Origin: Sphingomonas sp. RIT328
GTDB taxonomy: Bacteria; Pseudomonadota; Alphaproteobacteria; Sphingomonadales; Sphingomonadaceae
DNA: 64,000 nt
Assembly: GCF_000632225.1 (NCBI RefSeq)
Contig: NZ_JFYV01000001.1
Location: 310,001-374,000 of the forward strand
Direction of reading: 5' to 3'
A program made the translations under genes and the position numbers. Below are positions 42,864 through 52,806 of the stretch, piece by piece. Under the pieces are notes generated by a model, which saw nothing but the letters and a program-made list of their open reading frames with translations, was not told the DNA's origin and did no database searches. How positions within the stretch are numbered: the stretch's first letter is position 1; the number at the start of each line of letters is the position of its first letter.

Positions 42864-44996
42864 GTGTTCCCCCTGATCCTTGCCGCTGCCGTCAGCCTGC
42901 CGCTCGCCGCCGGTGCGCTGGTCGCCGGCGACACCGCCGTCGCCGAGGCGCGCCCCGGCGCGACCAATCCGCTGCTCGCCGACTGGACCGGCCCTTATGG
43001 CGGCGTGCCGCCGTGGGACAAGGTGACGCCCGAGCTGTTCCCCGAGGCGTTCACCGTCGGCCTTGCCGAGCGCGCCGCCGAATATCGCCGCATCGCCGAC
43101 AATCCGGCGGCACCGACCTTCGCCAACACCTTCGTGCCGATGCAGCTCGCGGGGCAGCGGTTCGGCCGGGTGATGACGCTGTTCGGCGTGATGACCGGCA
43201 ATCGCAACACCCCGGCCTATCAGGCGCTCGACCGCGAATGGTCGCCGAAGATCGCCGCCGCCTCCGACGCGATCACCTTCGATGCCAAGCTGTTCGCCCG
43301 GATCGCCGCGATATATGCGGCGCGCGCGCAGCTCGACTCGCAGCAGCAGCGGCTGGTGACGCGCACCTATGACAGTTTCGTGCGACAGGGCGCGAAGCTC
43401 GATGCCGCGCAGAAGGCGCGGCTGTCGCAGTACAACCAGCAGCTCGCCAGCGCGTTCAGCGAATTCTCGCGGCGGTTGCTCGCCGACGAATCGACTGCGA
43501 TCGCGGTGACGGACGAGGCGATGCTCGCCGGCGTGCCGGACAGCGTCAAGGCGGTGGCGAAGGCGGCGGCGACCGAACGCGGCCAGGCGGGCTGGGCGAT
43601 CGTCAACACCCGCTCGGCGGTCGACCCGGTGCTGACCTTCGCGCAGAACCGCGCGTTGCGTGAACAGGTGTGGCGCGCCTTCACCAACCGCGGCGACAAT
43701 GGCGACGCCAACGACACGAATGCGGTGATCGCGCAGATCGTCAAGCTGCGCGCCGACCGTGCGCATCTGCTCGGCTTCGCGACGCATGCCGACTGGCGGA
43801 TGCAGGATACGATGGCCAAGACGCCGGCGGCGGCGATGGCGCTGATGCTGCGCGTCTGGCCGGCGGCGACCGCGCGCGTCGCCGAAGAGGTGCGCGACAT
43901 GCAGGCGATCGCCGACCAGAGCGGCGCCAAGCTCACCATCGCGCCGTGGGATTACCGCTTCTACCAGGAACAGGTGCGCAAGCGCCGCTACGACCTCGAT
44001 CAGGCGGAACTCAAACCCTATTTCGAACTCAACAACATCATCCAGGGGTCGCTCTATGCCGCCAACCGGCTGTACGGGCTGACCTTCAAGGAGATCACCG
44101 GCACGGTACCGGTGTTCGATCCCGACATGCGCGTCTGGCACGTCACCGATCGCAACGGCCGTGAGGTCGGCCTGTTCTATCGCGACGATTTCGCCCGCAC
44201 CGGCAAACGCTCGGGTGCCTGGGCGAATACCTATCGCGGCCAGCGTCGCCTCGCGCCGGCACAGACGGTGCTGTCCTCGAACAACAACAATTTCGCCAAG
44301 GGCGCCAAGGGGGCGCCGGTGCTGATCAGCCTCGACGATGCGCAGACGCTGTTCCACGAATTCGGCCATGCGATCCATGCGATGCTGCAGGACGTCACCT
44401 ATCCCGGCCTCGCCGGAACGCCGCGCGACTTCGTCGAATTCCCCAGCCAGGTGAACGAGCATTGGCTGCTGACCCGCGACGTCCTCGACAAATATGCCCG
44501 CCATTACCAGACCGGCGCGGCGATGCCGCAGGCGCTGCTCGACAAGATCGATGCCTCGAAGACGTTCAACCAGGGCTTTGCCACCACCGAATATCTCGCC
44601 TCGGCGATCGTCGACATGAAGCTGCACACGGTGGCGGACGGCGTCGTCGATCCGGATGCGTTCGAGCGGACGACGCTGGCCGCGATCGGCATGCCGAACG
44701 CGCTGGTGACGCGGCACCGCCTGCCGCAGTTCAATCACCTGTTCGCGTCCGACAGCTATTCGGCGGGCTATTACAGCTACCTCTGGTCGGAGACGATGGA
44801 CGCCGACACCTTCGCGGCGTTCGAAGAGGCGGGCAGTCCGTGGGACAAGGCGACCGCCGACCGGTTCGCGCGCATCCTGCTGTCGACCGGCAACGAGACC
44901 GACCGCGCCGAGGCCTATCGCGCCTTCCGCGGCCGCGATCCCGATGTCGGCGCGCTGCTGCGCAAGCGCGGCTTTGCGGCGGCGGCGGCGCGGTGA
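42864..44996 (+). CDS. M3-family zinc metallopeptidase (peptidyl-dipeptidase Dcp-like)
   Basis: 710 residues. It starts at GTG 42864 with a hydrophobic signal-like stretch (MFPLILAAAVSLPLAAGALV), so it is probably periplasmic. The thimet/Dcp active site is HEFGH at 498-502 and E525 in VEFPSQVNEHW. It removes dipeptides from peptide C-termini. The last bases (GTGA) contain the start of the MFS gene, so peptide breakdown and uptake of a product may be linked (inference). Confidence 0.93.
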   Translation: MFPLILAAAVSLPLAAGALVAGDTAVAEARPGATNPLLADWTGPYGGVPPWDKVTPELFPEAFTVGLAERAAEYRRIADNPAAPTFANTFVPMQLAGQRFGRVMTLFGVMTGNRNTPAYQALDREWSPKIAAASDAITFDAKLFARIAAIYAARAQLDSQQQRLVTRTYDSFVRQGAKLDAAQKARLSQYNQQLASAFSEFSRRLLADESTAIAVTDEAMLAGVPDSVKAVAKAAATERGQAGWAIVNTRSAVDPVLTFAQNRALREQVWRAFTNRGDNGDANDTNAVIAQIVKLRADRAHLLGFATHADWRMQDTMAKTPAAAMALMLRVWPAATARVAEEVRDMQAIADQSGAKLTIAPWDYRFYQEQVRKRRYDLDQAELKPYFELNNIIQGSLYAANRLYGLTFKEITGTVPVFDPDMRVWHVTDRNGREVGLFYRDDFARTGKRSGAWANTYRGQRRLAPAQTVLSSNNNNFAKGAKGAPVLISLDDAQTLFHEFGHAIHAMLQDVTYPGLAGTPRDFVEFPSQVNEHWLLTRDVLDKYARHYQTGAAMPQALLDKIDASKTFNQGFATTEYLASAIVDMKLHTVADGVVDPDAFERTTLAAIGMPNALVTRHRLPQFNHLFASDSYSAGYYSYLWSETMDADTFAAFEEAGSPWDKATADRFARILLSTGNETDRAEAYRAFRGRDPDVGALLRKRGFAAAAAR

Positions 44997-46273
44997 GCAG
45001 CGCGGGCGCGCCGGCGGGGCGGCTCCGCTCGATCCTCGGCGGGTCGGCGGGCAATCTGGTCGAATGGTTCGACTGGTACGTCTATTCGGCGTTCGGCCTC
45101 TATTTCGCTCCGCACTTCTTCCCCAAGGGCGATCCGACCGCGCAATTGCTCAACACCGCGGCGGTGTTCGCGGTCGGTTTCGTGATGCGGCCGATCGGCG
45201 CGTGGATCATGGGCATCTATGCCGACCGGCGCGGGCGCAAGGCGGGGCTGACGCTGTCGGTGACGCTGATGTGCGCGGGCGCGCTGCTGATCGCCATCTG
45301 TCCGGGCTATGATTCGATCCGCTGGGGGGCGCCGGCGCTGCTCGTCGTCGCGCGGTTGATGCAGGGCCTGTCGGTCGGTGGCGAATATGGCGCGAGCGCG
45401 GTCTATCTGTCGGAAATGGCGGGGCGCAACCGGCGCGGCTTCTTCTCGTCCTTCCAATATGTCACGCTGATCGCCGGGCAGTTGCTCGCGCTGTTCACGC
45501 TGCTGCTGCTCCAGACGGTGCTGAGCGAGGCGCAGCTCGAAAGCTGGGGCTGGCGCATTCCGTTCGCGCTCGGCGGGCTGCTCGCGATCGCGGTCTTCTT
45601 CATCCGCCGCGGCCTGATGGAGACCGAGGCCTTTGCCAATGCGCAGGACAAGCCCAAATCGAGCGGCTGGCTGCTGTTCACCACCCACCCGCGCGAGGCG
45701 GCGACGGTGGTGCTGCTCACCGCCGGCGGCACGCTCGCCTTCTATGCCTATACCACGTACATGCAGAAGTTCCTGGTCAACACCAGCGGCTTCAGCCGCG
45801 AAACCGCGACCTGGGTGATGACCGGCGCGCTGGCGCTCTACGCGCTGATCCAGCCGCTCGCCGGCGCCCTGTCGGACCGGATCGGGCGGCGGCCGCTGAT
45901 GATCGGCTTCGGCGTCGCCGGCGTGCTGGCGACGGTGCCGATCTTCCGCGCGCTGGAGACGGTGCGCGATCCGCTCGCCGCCTTCGCGCTCGTCCTGGCG
46001 GCGCTGGTGATCGTCACCGGCTATACCGCGATCAATGCGGTGGTGAAGGCGGAGCTGTTCCCGGCGCATATCCGCGCGCTCGGCGTCGCGCTTCCCTATG
46101 CGATCGCCAATACCGTGTTCGGCGGCACCGCCGAATATGTCGCGCTCTGGCTGAAGGGCGCGCAGATGGAGCGGGCCTTCTACTGGTATGTCACGGCGAT
46201 GATCGCGGTGTCGCTGGTCACCTATTGGCGGATGCGCGATACGCAGGTGCACAGCCGGATCGTCGAGGACTGA
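44993..46273 (+). CDS. MFS transporter, metabolite:H+ symporter (KgtP/ShiA-like)
   Basis: 426 residues with 12 predicted helices. Typical metabolite:H+ symporter features: GNLVEWFDWYVYSAFGLYFA at the N-terminus, the DRRGRKAGLTLS loop (motif A), GLSVGGEYGASAVYLSE, and the second-half DRIGRRP loop. Members carry alpha-ketoglutarate, citrate, shikimate or proline/betaine. GTG start at 44993 overlapping the peptidase stop. It converges on the histidine kinase with only 3 bp between stops. Confidence 0.92.
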   Translation: MSSAGAPAGRLRSILGGSAGNLVEWFDWYVYSAFGLYFAPHFFPKGDPTAQLLNTAAVFAVGFVMRPIGAWIMGIYADRRGRKAGLTLSVTLMCAGALLIAICPGYDSIRWGAPALLVVARLMQGLSVGGEYGASAVYLSEMAGRNRRGFFSSFQYVTLIAGQLLALFTLLLLQTVLSEAQLESWGWRIPFALGGLLAIAVFFIRRGLMETEAFANAQDKPKSSGWLLFTTHPREAATVVLLTAGGTLAFYAYTTYMQKFLVNTSGFSRETATWVMTGALALYALIQPLAGALSDRIGRRPLMIGFGVAGVLATVPIFRALETVRDPLAAFALVLAALVIVTGYTAINAVVKAELFPAHIRALGVALPYAIANTVFGGTAEYVALWLKGAQMERAFYWYVTAMIAVSLVTYWRMRDTQVHSRIVED

Positions 46274-46276
46274 CGG

Positions 46277-47644
46277 TCAGGCGGCGCGCGGCAGTTCGAT
46301 CGTCGCGCACAGCCCGCCGTCGCTGCGGTTGGCGAGCCGCACGTCGCCGCCCGCCTCGCGCACGATCGTCCGCGCCAGCGCGAGGCCGAGGCCGATGCCG
46401 CCGGTGTCGCGATTGCGCGACGTCTCCAGCCGGGTGAACGCCTCGAACACGTCGGAAAGCCGATCGTCGGGGATGCCCGGCCCGCGATCGGCGACCTCGA
46501 TACACACGCTGGCGGGCTCGGCGATCAGCCGCACCTCGGCGCTGCCGCCATATTTGACCGCATTCTCGATGAGGTTGCGGATCGCGCGGCGGATCAGCGA
46601 GGGGCGCAGCCGCATGCGCAGCCGTGCCGCTTCCTCGAAGGCGACGTCCTGGCCGAGATCGCGGAAATCCTCGACCACCGCATCGACCAGGGCGGCAAGG
46701 TCGACTTCGGTCAGCGGTTCGCTCGGCCGCCCCATCCGTGCGAGCGACAGGATATCGTCGAGCGTGCGGTTCATCTCGGCGATCGTCTCCGCCATGCGCG
46801 CGCGGTCGGTATCATCGTCGACCGATTCGATGCGGACGCGCAAGGCGGCGAGCGGCGTGCGCAGATCGTGGCCGATCGCACCGAGCATCCGGTCCTTCTC
46901 GTCGAGCATCGCGGTGACGCGCCATTGCAACGCGTTGAACGAGCGGACGAGCAGGATGATGTCGGCCGGGCCACGCTCGACCACGGCGACCGGTGGCTCG
47001 CCGCCGCCGCGTCCGAAGCGTTGCGCCGCCGCGGTCAGCTCGCGCAGCGGCCGCGCGATATGCCGTGCGATCCACAGCACCGGCAGCAGCACGACGCCGT
47101 AGAGGATCAGCGTCTGCAGGAATAGGCGCCAGAACAGCCGCACGCCGCCGTCGTCGTCCCATGGCACGATCACCGTCAGCCAGCCGTGCCGCGGCTGTTC
47201 GATCGCGATCAGCAGCATCTGTTCGGGATGGTCGCGCTCGCGCCGGACCCGTTCACCGCGCGATGCGTCGCGCCGCTGCGTCGCATCGTCGACCTCGGCC
47301 CAGTCGCGCAGGCCGGTGTCGATCCGCCCGACGTCGACGCCCTGTTCGCGCAGCTGCGTCCGCAGTTCGGCTGCGAGTTCGGGCAGGCGCGGCAGGCCGG
47401 CGGGGATCACCGCGCGGGTGGCGCGGCGGATGCGGCCATGGTCCGGCGCGATTGGTCGGCCGCCCTGCGCCTCGCGCTCGAGCGCGTCGGCGATGCGGAT
47501 CGCCACCGGCCGCGTCGCCTGGGCGAGGCGGAAGGCGGCGCGCTCGCGCAGCGCCAGCCCGAAATTCACCGCCTGCGCGATGAACAGCGCGAGCGCGATC
47601 AGCACCGCCATCTGGCCGGCAAGGCTGCGCGGCCACCATCTCAC
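46277..47644 (-). CDS. Membrane sensor histidine kinase (EnvZ-like)
   Basis: 455 residues. Two membrane helices (about 9-31 and 170-195) bound a periplasmic sensor region. A HAMP segment (ARHIARPLRELTAAAQRFG) leads to the H box with phospho-acceptor His259 in GHDLRTPL; the N box NLIENAVKYG, G1 DRGPGIPD and G2 TGGIGLGLAL follow. The start GTG at 47642-47644 overlaps the response-regulator stop (GTGA). Signal unknown; the EF-hand protein nearby hints at metal or envelope stress, but weakly. Confidence 0.93.
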   Translation of the reverse strand: MRWWPRSLAGQMAVLIALALFIAQAVNFGLALRERAAFRLAQATRPVAIRIADALEREAQGGRPIAPDHGRIRRATRAVIPAGLPRLPELAAELRTQLREQGVDVGRIDTGLRDWAEVDDATQRRDASRGERVRRERDHPEQMLLIAIEQPRHGWLTVIVPWDDDGGVRLFWRLFLQTLILYGVVLLPVLWIARHIARPLRELTAAAQRFGRGGGEPPVAVVERGPADIILLVRSFNALQWRVTAMLDEKDRMLGAIGHDLRTPLAALRVRIESVDDDTDRARMAETIAEMNRTLDDILSLARMGRPSEPLTEVDLAALVDAVVEDFRDLGQDVAFEEAARLRMRLRPSLIRRAIRNLIENAVKYGGSAEVRLIAEPASVCIEVADRGPGIPDDRLSDVFEAFTRLETSRNRDTGGIGLGLALARTIVREAGGDVRLANRSDGGLCATIELPRAA

Positions 47645-48378
47645 AGCCGCGTCACCTCCGCCGCCAGTGTATAGCCGCCGCCCCACACCGTCTTGATGAT
47701 CTCGGGCAGCTTGGCGTCGGTCTCGATCTTGCGGCGCAGGCGGCTGATCTGATTGTCGATCGCGCGATCGAACGCCGCCGCTTCGCGCCCCTGCGTCAGG
47801 TCGAGCAACTGGTCGCGGGTCAGCACCTGCCGCGGCCGCGTCACCAGCGCGAGCAGCAGGTTATATTCGCCGGTCGACAGCGGCACCGACACGCCCTCGC
47901 GATCCACCAGGGCCCGCTCGCCGGTCTTGAGCACCCAGCCGGCGAAGGCATAGGAGCCGCTTTCCGGCGCATGCTGGCGCGCGCCGCCGGCGGTGAGGCG
48001 GCGCAGCACCACCTTGACCCGCGTCGCCAGTTCGCGCGGCGAGAAGGGCTTCACGACATAATCGTCGGCGCCCATCTCCAGCCCGACGATCCGGTCGGTC
48101 TCCTCCGCCTTGGCGGTGAGCAGGATCACCGGCGTGTCGCTGGTCGCGGCGATATGGCGGCAGAGCGACAGGCCGTCCTCGCCCGGCATCATCACGTCGA
48201 GGATGACGAGATCGATCGCATAAGCGGCAAGCCGCATCCGCGCGCTTTCCGCATCCGCCGACTGGGTGACGCGGAATCCCTGTTTGGTGAGATATTGCGC
48301 GAGCGGCTCGCGGATCGAACGCTCGTCGTCGACGAGCAGCAGGTGCGGCATGTCTCCCATCGCTTCGGCATTAGCCAC
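47641..48378 (-). CDS. OmpR-family response regulator
   Basis: 245 residues. Receiver domain with acidic pocket VDDERS, phospho-acceptor Asp61 in LVILDVMMPG, and the conserved Lys in VVKPFSPREL. The C-terminal winged helix ends IETDAKLPEIIKTVWGGGY. I chose the GTG at 48376-48378 because GGAGAGG lies 6 bases upstream; ATG 48360 is the alternative. Partner of the adjoining kinase. Confidence 0.93.
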   Translation of the reverse strand: MANAEAMGDMPHLLLVDDERSIREPLAQYLTKQGFRVTQSADAESARMRLAAYAIDLVILDVMMPGEDGLSLCRHIAATSDTPVILLTAKAEETDRIVGLEMGADDYVVKPFSPRELATRVKVVLRRLTAGGARQHAPESGSYAFAGWVLKTGERALVDREGVSVPLSTGEYNLLLALVTRPRQVLTRDQLLDLTQGREAAAFDRAIDNQISRLRRKIETDAKLPEIIKTVWGGGYTLAAEVTRL

Positions 48379-48432
48379 GGCGCACCTCTCCTGCAAAGGC
48401 CGGACGGACCGAAGGCCCGTCCGATCCGTATC

Positions 48433-48933
48433 TTATTGCTCCGGCGGGGCGGGCGGCATGCCATTGTCGCGGGGGCCGCGCATCGGCCGCGCCGCGGCGA
48501 GTTCGGCCGCGTCGAGCTTGCCGTCATGGTTGGTGTCGAGCCGGTCGAAGCGTCGCCCGGCATGGTCGAGCGCTTGCGCACGGGTCATCGCCTCGGCGCC
48601 CTCGCGGGGCGGGCGGGCGCCGTCGCGCGGCGGCGGCGGCGCGTCACCGGCGCGGCGATCCCGGCCGCGCCATTGCGCCCGCATCGCGGCGCGGGCGGCC
48701 TCGCGTTCGTCCGGCGTCACCGTGCCGTCCTTGTTGGTGTCCATCGCGGTGAAGCGCGCATCCGCCTCCGCGAGCATCTCGGCCCGCGTGATGACGCCGT
48801 CGTGATCCGCGTCGAGCCGCATCATCCCGCCGCCTGCGCCGGGCGGGGGTGGTGGCGGCGGCGGCGTCTGCGCGCCCGCCGCGCCCGCGATCATGCCCGC
48901 GGCCATCATCGTCGCCAAAGTCCTGCGTATCAC
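48433..48933 (-). CDS. Secreted EF-hand calcium-binding protein
   Basis: 166 residues. Signal peptide (TLATMMAAGMIAGAAGAQT), then a Pro/Gly-rich linker and three EF-hand loops: DADHDGVITRAE, DTNKDGTVTPDE and DTNHDGKLDAAE, each with D-x-D/N-x-D-G and a final Glu for Ca2+. The last part is Pro/Arg-rich. The start is GTG at 48931-48933 with GGAGG 5 bases upstream. It lies upstream of the response regulator on the same strand (about 55 bp) and may be co-expressed with it. Confidence 0.88.
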   Translation of the reverse strand: MIRRTLATMMAAGMIAGAAGAQTPPPPPPPPGAGGGMMRLDADHDGVITRAEMLAEADARFTAMDTNKDGTVTPDEREAARAAMRAQWRGRDRRAGDAPPPPRDGARPPREGAEAMTRAQALDHAGRRFDRLDTNHDGKLDAAELAAARPMRGPRDNGMPPAPPEQ

Positions 48934-49052
48934 CTGCACCTCCACCCCGGCGGGGCCAATCCCCGTCCATCCGGTCTTGCCTATCGTAGGCGGGTGTCGC
49001 CGGCGTGTGTCGGCACGGGAGAAAAGTGTAACAAGCTGTCGCCGGCGGTCGG

Positions 49053-50309
49053 TCAGCCGCGGATCGCGCGATCGTCGAACAGACCGAACAGCAGCGTCGA
49101 GGCGTAGATGGCGACGGCGCGATCGCGCGGCATCGCCGCCGCCCATTTGCGCATGTCGAACGCGGCATTCTGCAACGCCATCAGCGCCTGCGCCGCGATC
49201 AGCGCATCGACCGCGCGGATCGATCCTTCGGCGATGCCGTCCATCATCGTGCCGGCGAAACGGCGCGCGATCCGGTTGGAGCGATCGACCATCGCGCTGC
49301 GCACCTCGCCCGGCAGGCCTGACAGCGCCGTCGTGCGGAGCAGCGGCGTACGCTCGGCGAACTGGACGTCGAGCAGCGTCGCGATCGTGCTGACCAGCCG
49401 CTGCCAGTGCGATCCGCCCGCGGCATCGGCCTGCCGCTGCGTGTCGGAGATGGTGTCGAAGCTGCGCCGGTAGCAGGCGATCACCAGATCGTCCTTGGCA
49501 TCGAGATGATGGTAGAAGCTGCCCTTGGTGACGTTGAGCTCGGCGGCGATCCGCTGCACCGAGGCGCCGCGATAGCCGAGTTCGTTGATCAGCCGCGTCG
49601 CCGCGAGCAGGAAGGCGGCGCGGCCCGGCTCGCCCTCGTCGTGCGTCAGGTCGATCGGCTGCGGCGTCCAGGCCACGTCCGCGGCGGCGATGCCGGATTC
49701 GAACACGTCCATCAGCCGCGCCTCGACGCGGGCATATTCGTCGGGCTCGTAGCGGACCAGCCAGACCGGCAGCCAGAAGGTGTTTTCGAGCAGCACGTGC
49801 GCGCGGGCGCCGAACAGGTCGGTCTCGGCACGATTGGCCGGCGGGCCCCACAGGCCGCGCGTTCGCCGGAACACCTCGCGCCAGCGATTCAGCAATCGGG
49901 TACGGTTGGGTTCCTCGGTCGCACGCAGATCGGACAGCACCGCCATGGCGCGTTCCTCGCCCCGCTGGACGCGCGTCAACCGTTCCATGTTGAGCGACAG
50001 ATAGCGTCGGACGCGCTCGCGCGGCGTCGCGGCGGCATGCGCCTCGTCGATCATCGCGAGCAACTGATCGAGCGTATGCTCGAACGCGGCGGCGGCGAGA
50101 TCTTCCTTGCGCTTGAAGTAATAAGTGACGCTAGTGGTGTTGAGGCCGACGCGGCGGGCGACGTCGGCGAAGGTCATGCCCTTGGCGCTCTGTTCGTTGA
50201 TCGCCTCGGCGGCGGCGGCCAGGATCGCGTCGCGCTTGGCGCGGAAGCGCTTCGTGCCCGTCTCCTCATCATTGGTGACGCCGGTGGCGTCCGCCTCGCG
50301 TTGCTCCAT
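49053..50309 (-). CDS. TetR-family regulator with two DNA-binding domains
   Basis: 418 residues, about twice the normal length. The first TetR helix-turn-helix is at about 25-70 ([26 protein letters not shown]) and a second at about 235-285 ([26 protein letters not shown]), each followed by an all-helical ligand-binding-type half. So it is a tandem fusion of two TetR proteins. It is divergent from the acyl-CoA dehydrogenase operon (start 50462) and is probably its repressor, responding to an acyl-CoA or similar. Overlapping palindromes at 50331-50350 are candidate sites. Confidence 0.9.
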   Translation of the reverse strand: MEQREADATGVTNDEETGTKRFRAKRDAILAAAAEAINEQSAKGMTFADVARRVGLNTTSVTYYFKRKEDLAAAAFEHTLDQLLAMIDEAHAAATPRERVRRYLSLNMERLTRVQRGEERAMAVLSDLRATEEPNRTRLLNRWREVFRRTRGLWGPPANRAETDLFGARAHVLLENTFWLPVWLVRYEPDEYARVEARLMDVFESGIAAADVAWTPQPIDLTHDEGEPGRAAFLLAATRLINELGYRGASVQRIAAELNVTKGSFYHHLDAKDDLVIACYRRSFDTISDTQRQADAAGGSHWQRLVSTIATLLDVQFAERTPLLRTTALSGLPGEVRSAMVDRSNRIARRFAGTMMDGIAEGSIRAVDALIAAQALMALQNAAFDMRKWAAAMPRDRAVAIYASTLLFGLFDDRAIRG

Positions 50310-50330
50310 GCCGCCCGTCTACCAATGCTG

Positions 50331-50350
50331 GTTTCGAAGAAACAGTGTTT
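50331..50350. promoter_or_regulatory. Overlapping palindromes, candidate TetR operators
   Basis: GTTTC-GAA-GAAAC (50331-50343) is a perfect inverted repeat; its right part overlaps a second one, AAACA-G-TGTTT (50340-50350). Three half-sites in a row lie 22 bp upstream of the double-TetR gene and about 110 bp before the acyl-CoA dehydrogenase gene. Confidence 0.5.
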
Positions 50351-50461
50351 TCTACATGCCTTGCCGATCCACGCCCGGCGTGGCGAGGGGGCGCTGGTCG
50401 GCGCTTTACCGAATGTGCGGTATGGCCTAGACGATGGCGAGAGAACGGCTGGAGAGGTTGG

Positions 50462-51727
50462 ATGGATTTCACGCTGAGCCAACGCGAGACCGAATTTCGC
50501 GACCGCGTGCGCGCCTTCATCGACGCCGAGATCCGCCCGCGCCGCGCCGAGCATGACGCCGAGGCGGCGAGCGGCGAGCGGTGGAAGGTGATCCCGACGA
50601 TCGAGGCGTGCAAGGCCAAGGCCAGGGCGGCGGGGTTGTGGAACCTGTTCATGCCGCCGCATTCGGGGCAGGCGCATGTCGACGACCGCTTCGTGTTCGA
50701 AGGCACGCAGCTCACCAACCTCGAATATGCCCTGTGCGCGGAAGAGATGGGGCGGATCGACTGGGCGGCGGAGGTGTTCAACTGCTCCGCGCCCGACACC
50801 GGCAATATGGAGGTGTTGCACCGCTACGGCACGCTGGCGCAGAAACAGCGCTGGCTCGCGCCGCTGATGCACGGCGAGATCCGCTCGGCCTTCCTGATGA
50901 CCGAGCCGGCGGTCGCCTCGTCCGACGCGACCAACATCGAAACCTCGATGGTCCGCGACGGCGATCACTACGTCATCAACGGCCGCAAATGGTGGTCGAG
51001 CGGGGTCGGCGATCCGCGGTGCCGCATCGCGATCGTCATGGGCAAGACCGATCCCGACGCGCCGCGCCACGCGCAGCAGAGCATGATCCTGGTGCCGATG
51101 GACACGCCCGGCGTGACGATCGAGCGAATGCTCAGCGTCTACGGCTATGACCATGCGCCGCACGGCCATGGCGAGGTGGTGCTGCGCGACGTGCGCGTGC
51201 CGGTCGATCACATGCTGCTTGGCGAGGGGCGGGGGTTCGAGATCGCGCAGGGGCGGCTGGGGCCGGGCCGCATCCATCATTGCATGCGGACGATCGGCGT
51301 CGCCGAGACCGCGATCGAGGCGATGGCGCGGCGGCTGCTCGGCCGCGTCGCCTTCGGCAAGCGGATCGCCGATCAGTCGGTGTGGGAGCAGCGCATCGCC
51401 AAGGCGCGGATCGATATCGAGATGACGCGGCTGCTCTGCCTCAAGGCGGCGGACATGATGGACCGCGCCGGCAACAAATCGGCGCAGCTCGAAATCGCGA
51501 TGATCAAGGTCGCCGCACCGACCATGGCCTTGCAGATCCTCGACGACGCGATCCAGGCGCATGGCGGCGGCGGCGTGTCGCAGGACTTCCACCTCGCCCA
51601 TGCCTGGGCGGCGATGCGGACGCTGCGCTTCGCCGACGGCCCCGACGAGGTGCACAGTCGCGCGATCGCCCGCGCCGAATTCGGCCGCCACGCCGATGCT
51701 GCGGCCCCGCGGCCCGACCGGCGATGA
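50462..51727 (+). CDS. Acyl-CoA dehydrogenase (ACAD11/CaiA-like)
   Basis: 421 residues. FAD-binding pattern [18 protein letters not shown] and [15 protein letters not shown], with the late [19 protein letters not shown] common in the ACAD10/11 group. ATG at 50462 with GGAGAGG upstream. It heads an operon with an alcohol dehydrogenase, a phosphotransferase and an SDR. In animals ACAD10/11 proteins fuse such a phosphotransferase to the dehydrogenase and handle 4-hydroxy acids; the separate genes here may do the same. Confidence 0.92.
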   Translation: MDFTLSQRETEFRDRVRAFIDAEIRPRRAEHDAEAASGERWKVIPTIEACKAKARAAGLWNLFMPPHSGQAHVDDRFVFEGTQLTNLEYALCAEEMGRIDWAAEVFNCSAPDTGNMEVLHRYGTLAQKQRWLAPLMHGEIRSAFLMTEPAVASSDATNIETSMVRDGDHYVINGRKWWSSGVGDPRCRIAIVMGKTDPDAPRHAQQSMILVPMDTPGVTIERMLSVYGYDHAPHGHGEVVLRDVRVPVDHMLLGEGRGFEIAQGRLGPGRIHHCMRTIGVAETAIEAMARRLLGRVAFGKRIADQSVWEQRIAKARIDIEMTRLLCLKAADMMDRAGNKSAQLEIAMIKVAAPTMALQILDDAIQAHGGGGVSQDFHLAHAWAAMRTLRFADGPDEVHSRAIARAEFGRHADAAAPRPDRR

Positions 51728-52806
51728 AGGCGGCGGTGCTCCACGCGGCGGGCGCGCCGCTGACGATCGAGGACGTCACCGTCGCCGATCCGCTGCCGCA
51801 CGAGGTGCTGATCCGCACCTGCGCGGTCGGCGTCTGCCGGTCCGACCTGCATTTCGTCGACGGCGTCTATCCGCATGCGCTGCCGACGATTCCCGGCCAC
51901 GAGGCGGCGGGGATCGTCGAGGCGGTCGGCAGCGAGGTGCGCACGGTCAAGGTCGGCGATCCGGTCGTCACCTGCCTGTCCGCCTATTGCGGGCAATGCG
52001 AATTCTGCGTCACCGGGCGGATGGCGCTGTGCGTCGATGCCGCGGTGCGCCGGCCGAAGGGCGCGCCGCCGCGGCTGATGCTCGGCGACAGACCGGTCGC
52101 GCAGATGCTCAACCTGTCCGCCTATGCCGAGCTGATGCTCGTCCACGACCATGCCTGCGTCGCGATCGATCCGGCGATGCCGCTCGACCGCGCCGCGCTG
52201 CTCGGCTGCGCGGTGACGACCGGCGCGGGCGCGGTGTTCAACACCAGCGACGTGACGCCCGGCGAGACGGTGTGCGTGATCGGCTGTGGCGGCATCGGCC
52301 TCGCCGCGGTCAATGCCGCGCGGATCGCCGGCGCGGGCCGGATCATCGCGCTCGATCCGGTCGCGGAGAAGCGCGCGCTCGCCGAGCAACTGGGCGCGAC
52401 GCACAGCCTGGACGCGGCCGATCCAACCGCGGCGGATGCGGTGATAGCGCTGACCCGCGGCGGTGTCCATCATGCCATCGAGGCGGTCGGCCGCACCGAC
52501 AGTGCCGCGACCGCGGTCAAGGTGCTGCGCCGCGGCGGTACCGCGACGATCCTCGGCATGCTGCCGCCGGGCGAGCGGGTCGGCCTGTCCGCGATCGACC
52601 TGCTGTCGGGCAAGCGGTTGCAGGGCGGGCTGATGGGCAGCAACCGCTTTCCGGTCGATATCCCGCGGCTGGTCGATTTCTATCTGCGCGGCCTGCTCGA
52701 CCTCGATACGATCATCGCCGAACGGCTGCCGCTGGCGCGGATCAACGATGCGTTCGCGACGCTGCGGCAGGGCGATGCGACGCGCACCGTGATCACCTTC
52801 GCATGA
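51724..52806 (+). CDS. Zinc-dependent alcohol dehydrogenase
   Basis: 360 residues, MDR family. Catalytic-zinc residues in GVCRSDLHF and PGHEAAGIV, the structural-zinc lobe [15 protein letters not shown] with four Cys, and Rossmann motif [22 protein letters not shown] at 51724 overlaps the dehydrogenase stop; the stop overlaps the phosphotransferase start. Probably NAD-dependent oxidation of a hydroxylated intermediate or an alcohol feeding the operon. Confidence 0.92.
   Translation: MKAAVLHAAGAPLTIEDVTVADPLPHEVLIRTCAVGVCRSDLHFVDGVYPHALPTIPGHEAAGIVEAVGSEVRTVKVGDPVVTCLSAYCGQCEFCVTGRMALCVDAAVRRPKGAPPRLMLGDRPVAQMLNLSAYAELMLVHDHACVAIDPAMPLDRAALLGCAVTTGAGAVFNTSDVTPGETVCVIGCGGIGLAAVNAARIAGAGRIIALDPVAEKRALAEQLGATHSLDAADPTAADAVIALTRGGVHHAIEAVGRTDSAATAVKVLRRGGTATILGMLPPGERVGLSAIDLLSGKRLQGGLMGSNRFPVDIPRLVDFYLRGLLDLDTIIAERLPLARINDAFATLRQGDATRTVITFA

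Noticed and set aside
42579..44738. A 719-residue minus-strand open frame opposite the M3 peptidase
   Set aside because: It is Arg/His/Gly-rich, matches no fold and mirrors the codon bias of the clear peptidase gene. Similar antisense frames at 24606-26504, 26440-28713 and 4-1176 were rejected for the same reason.
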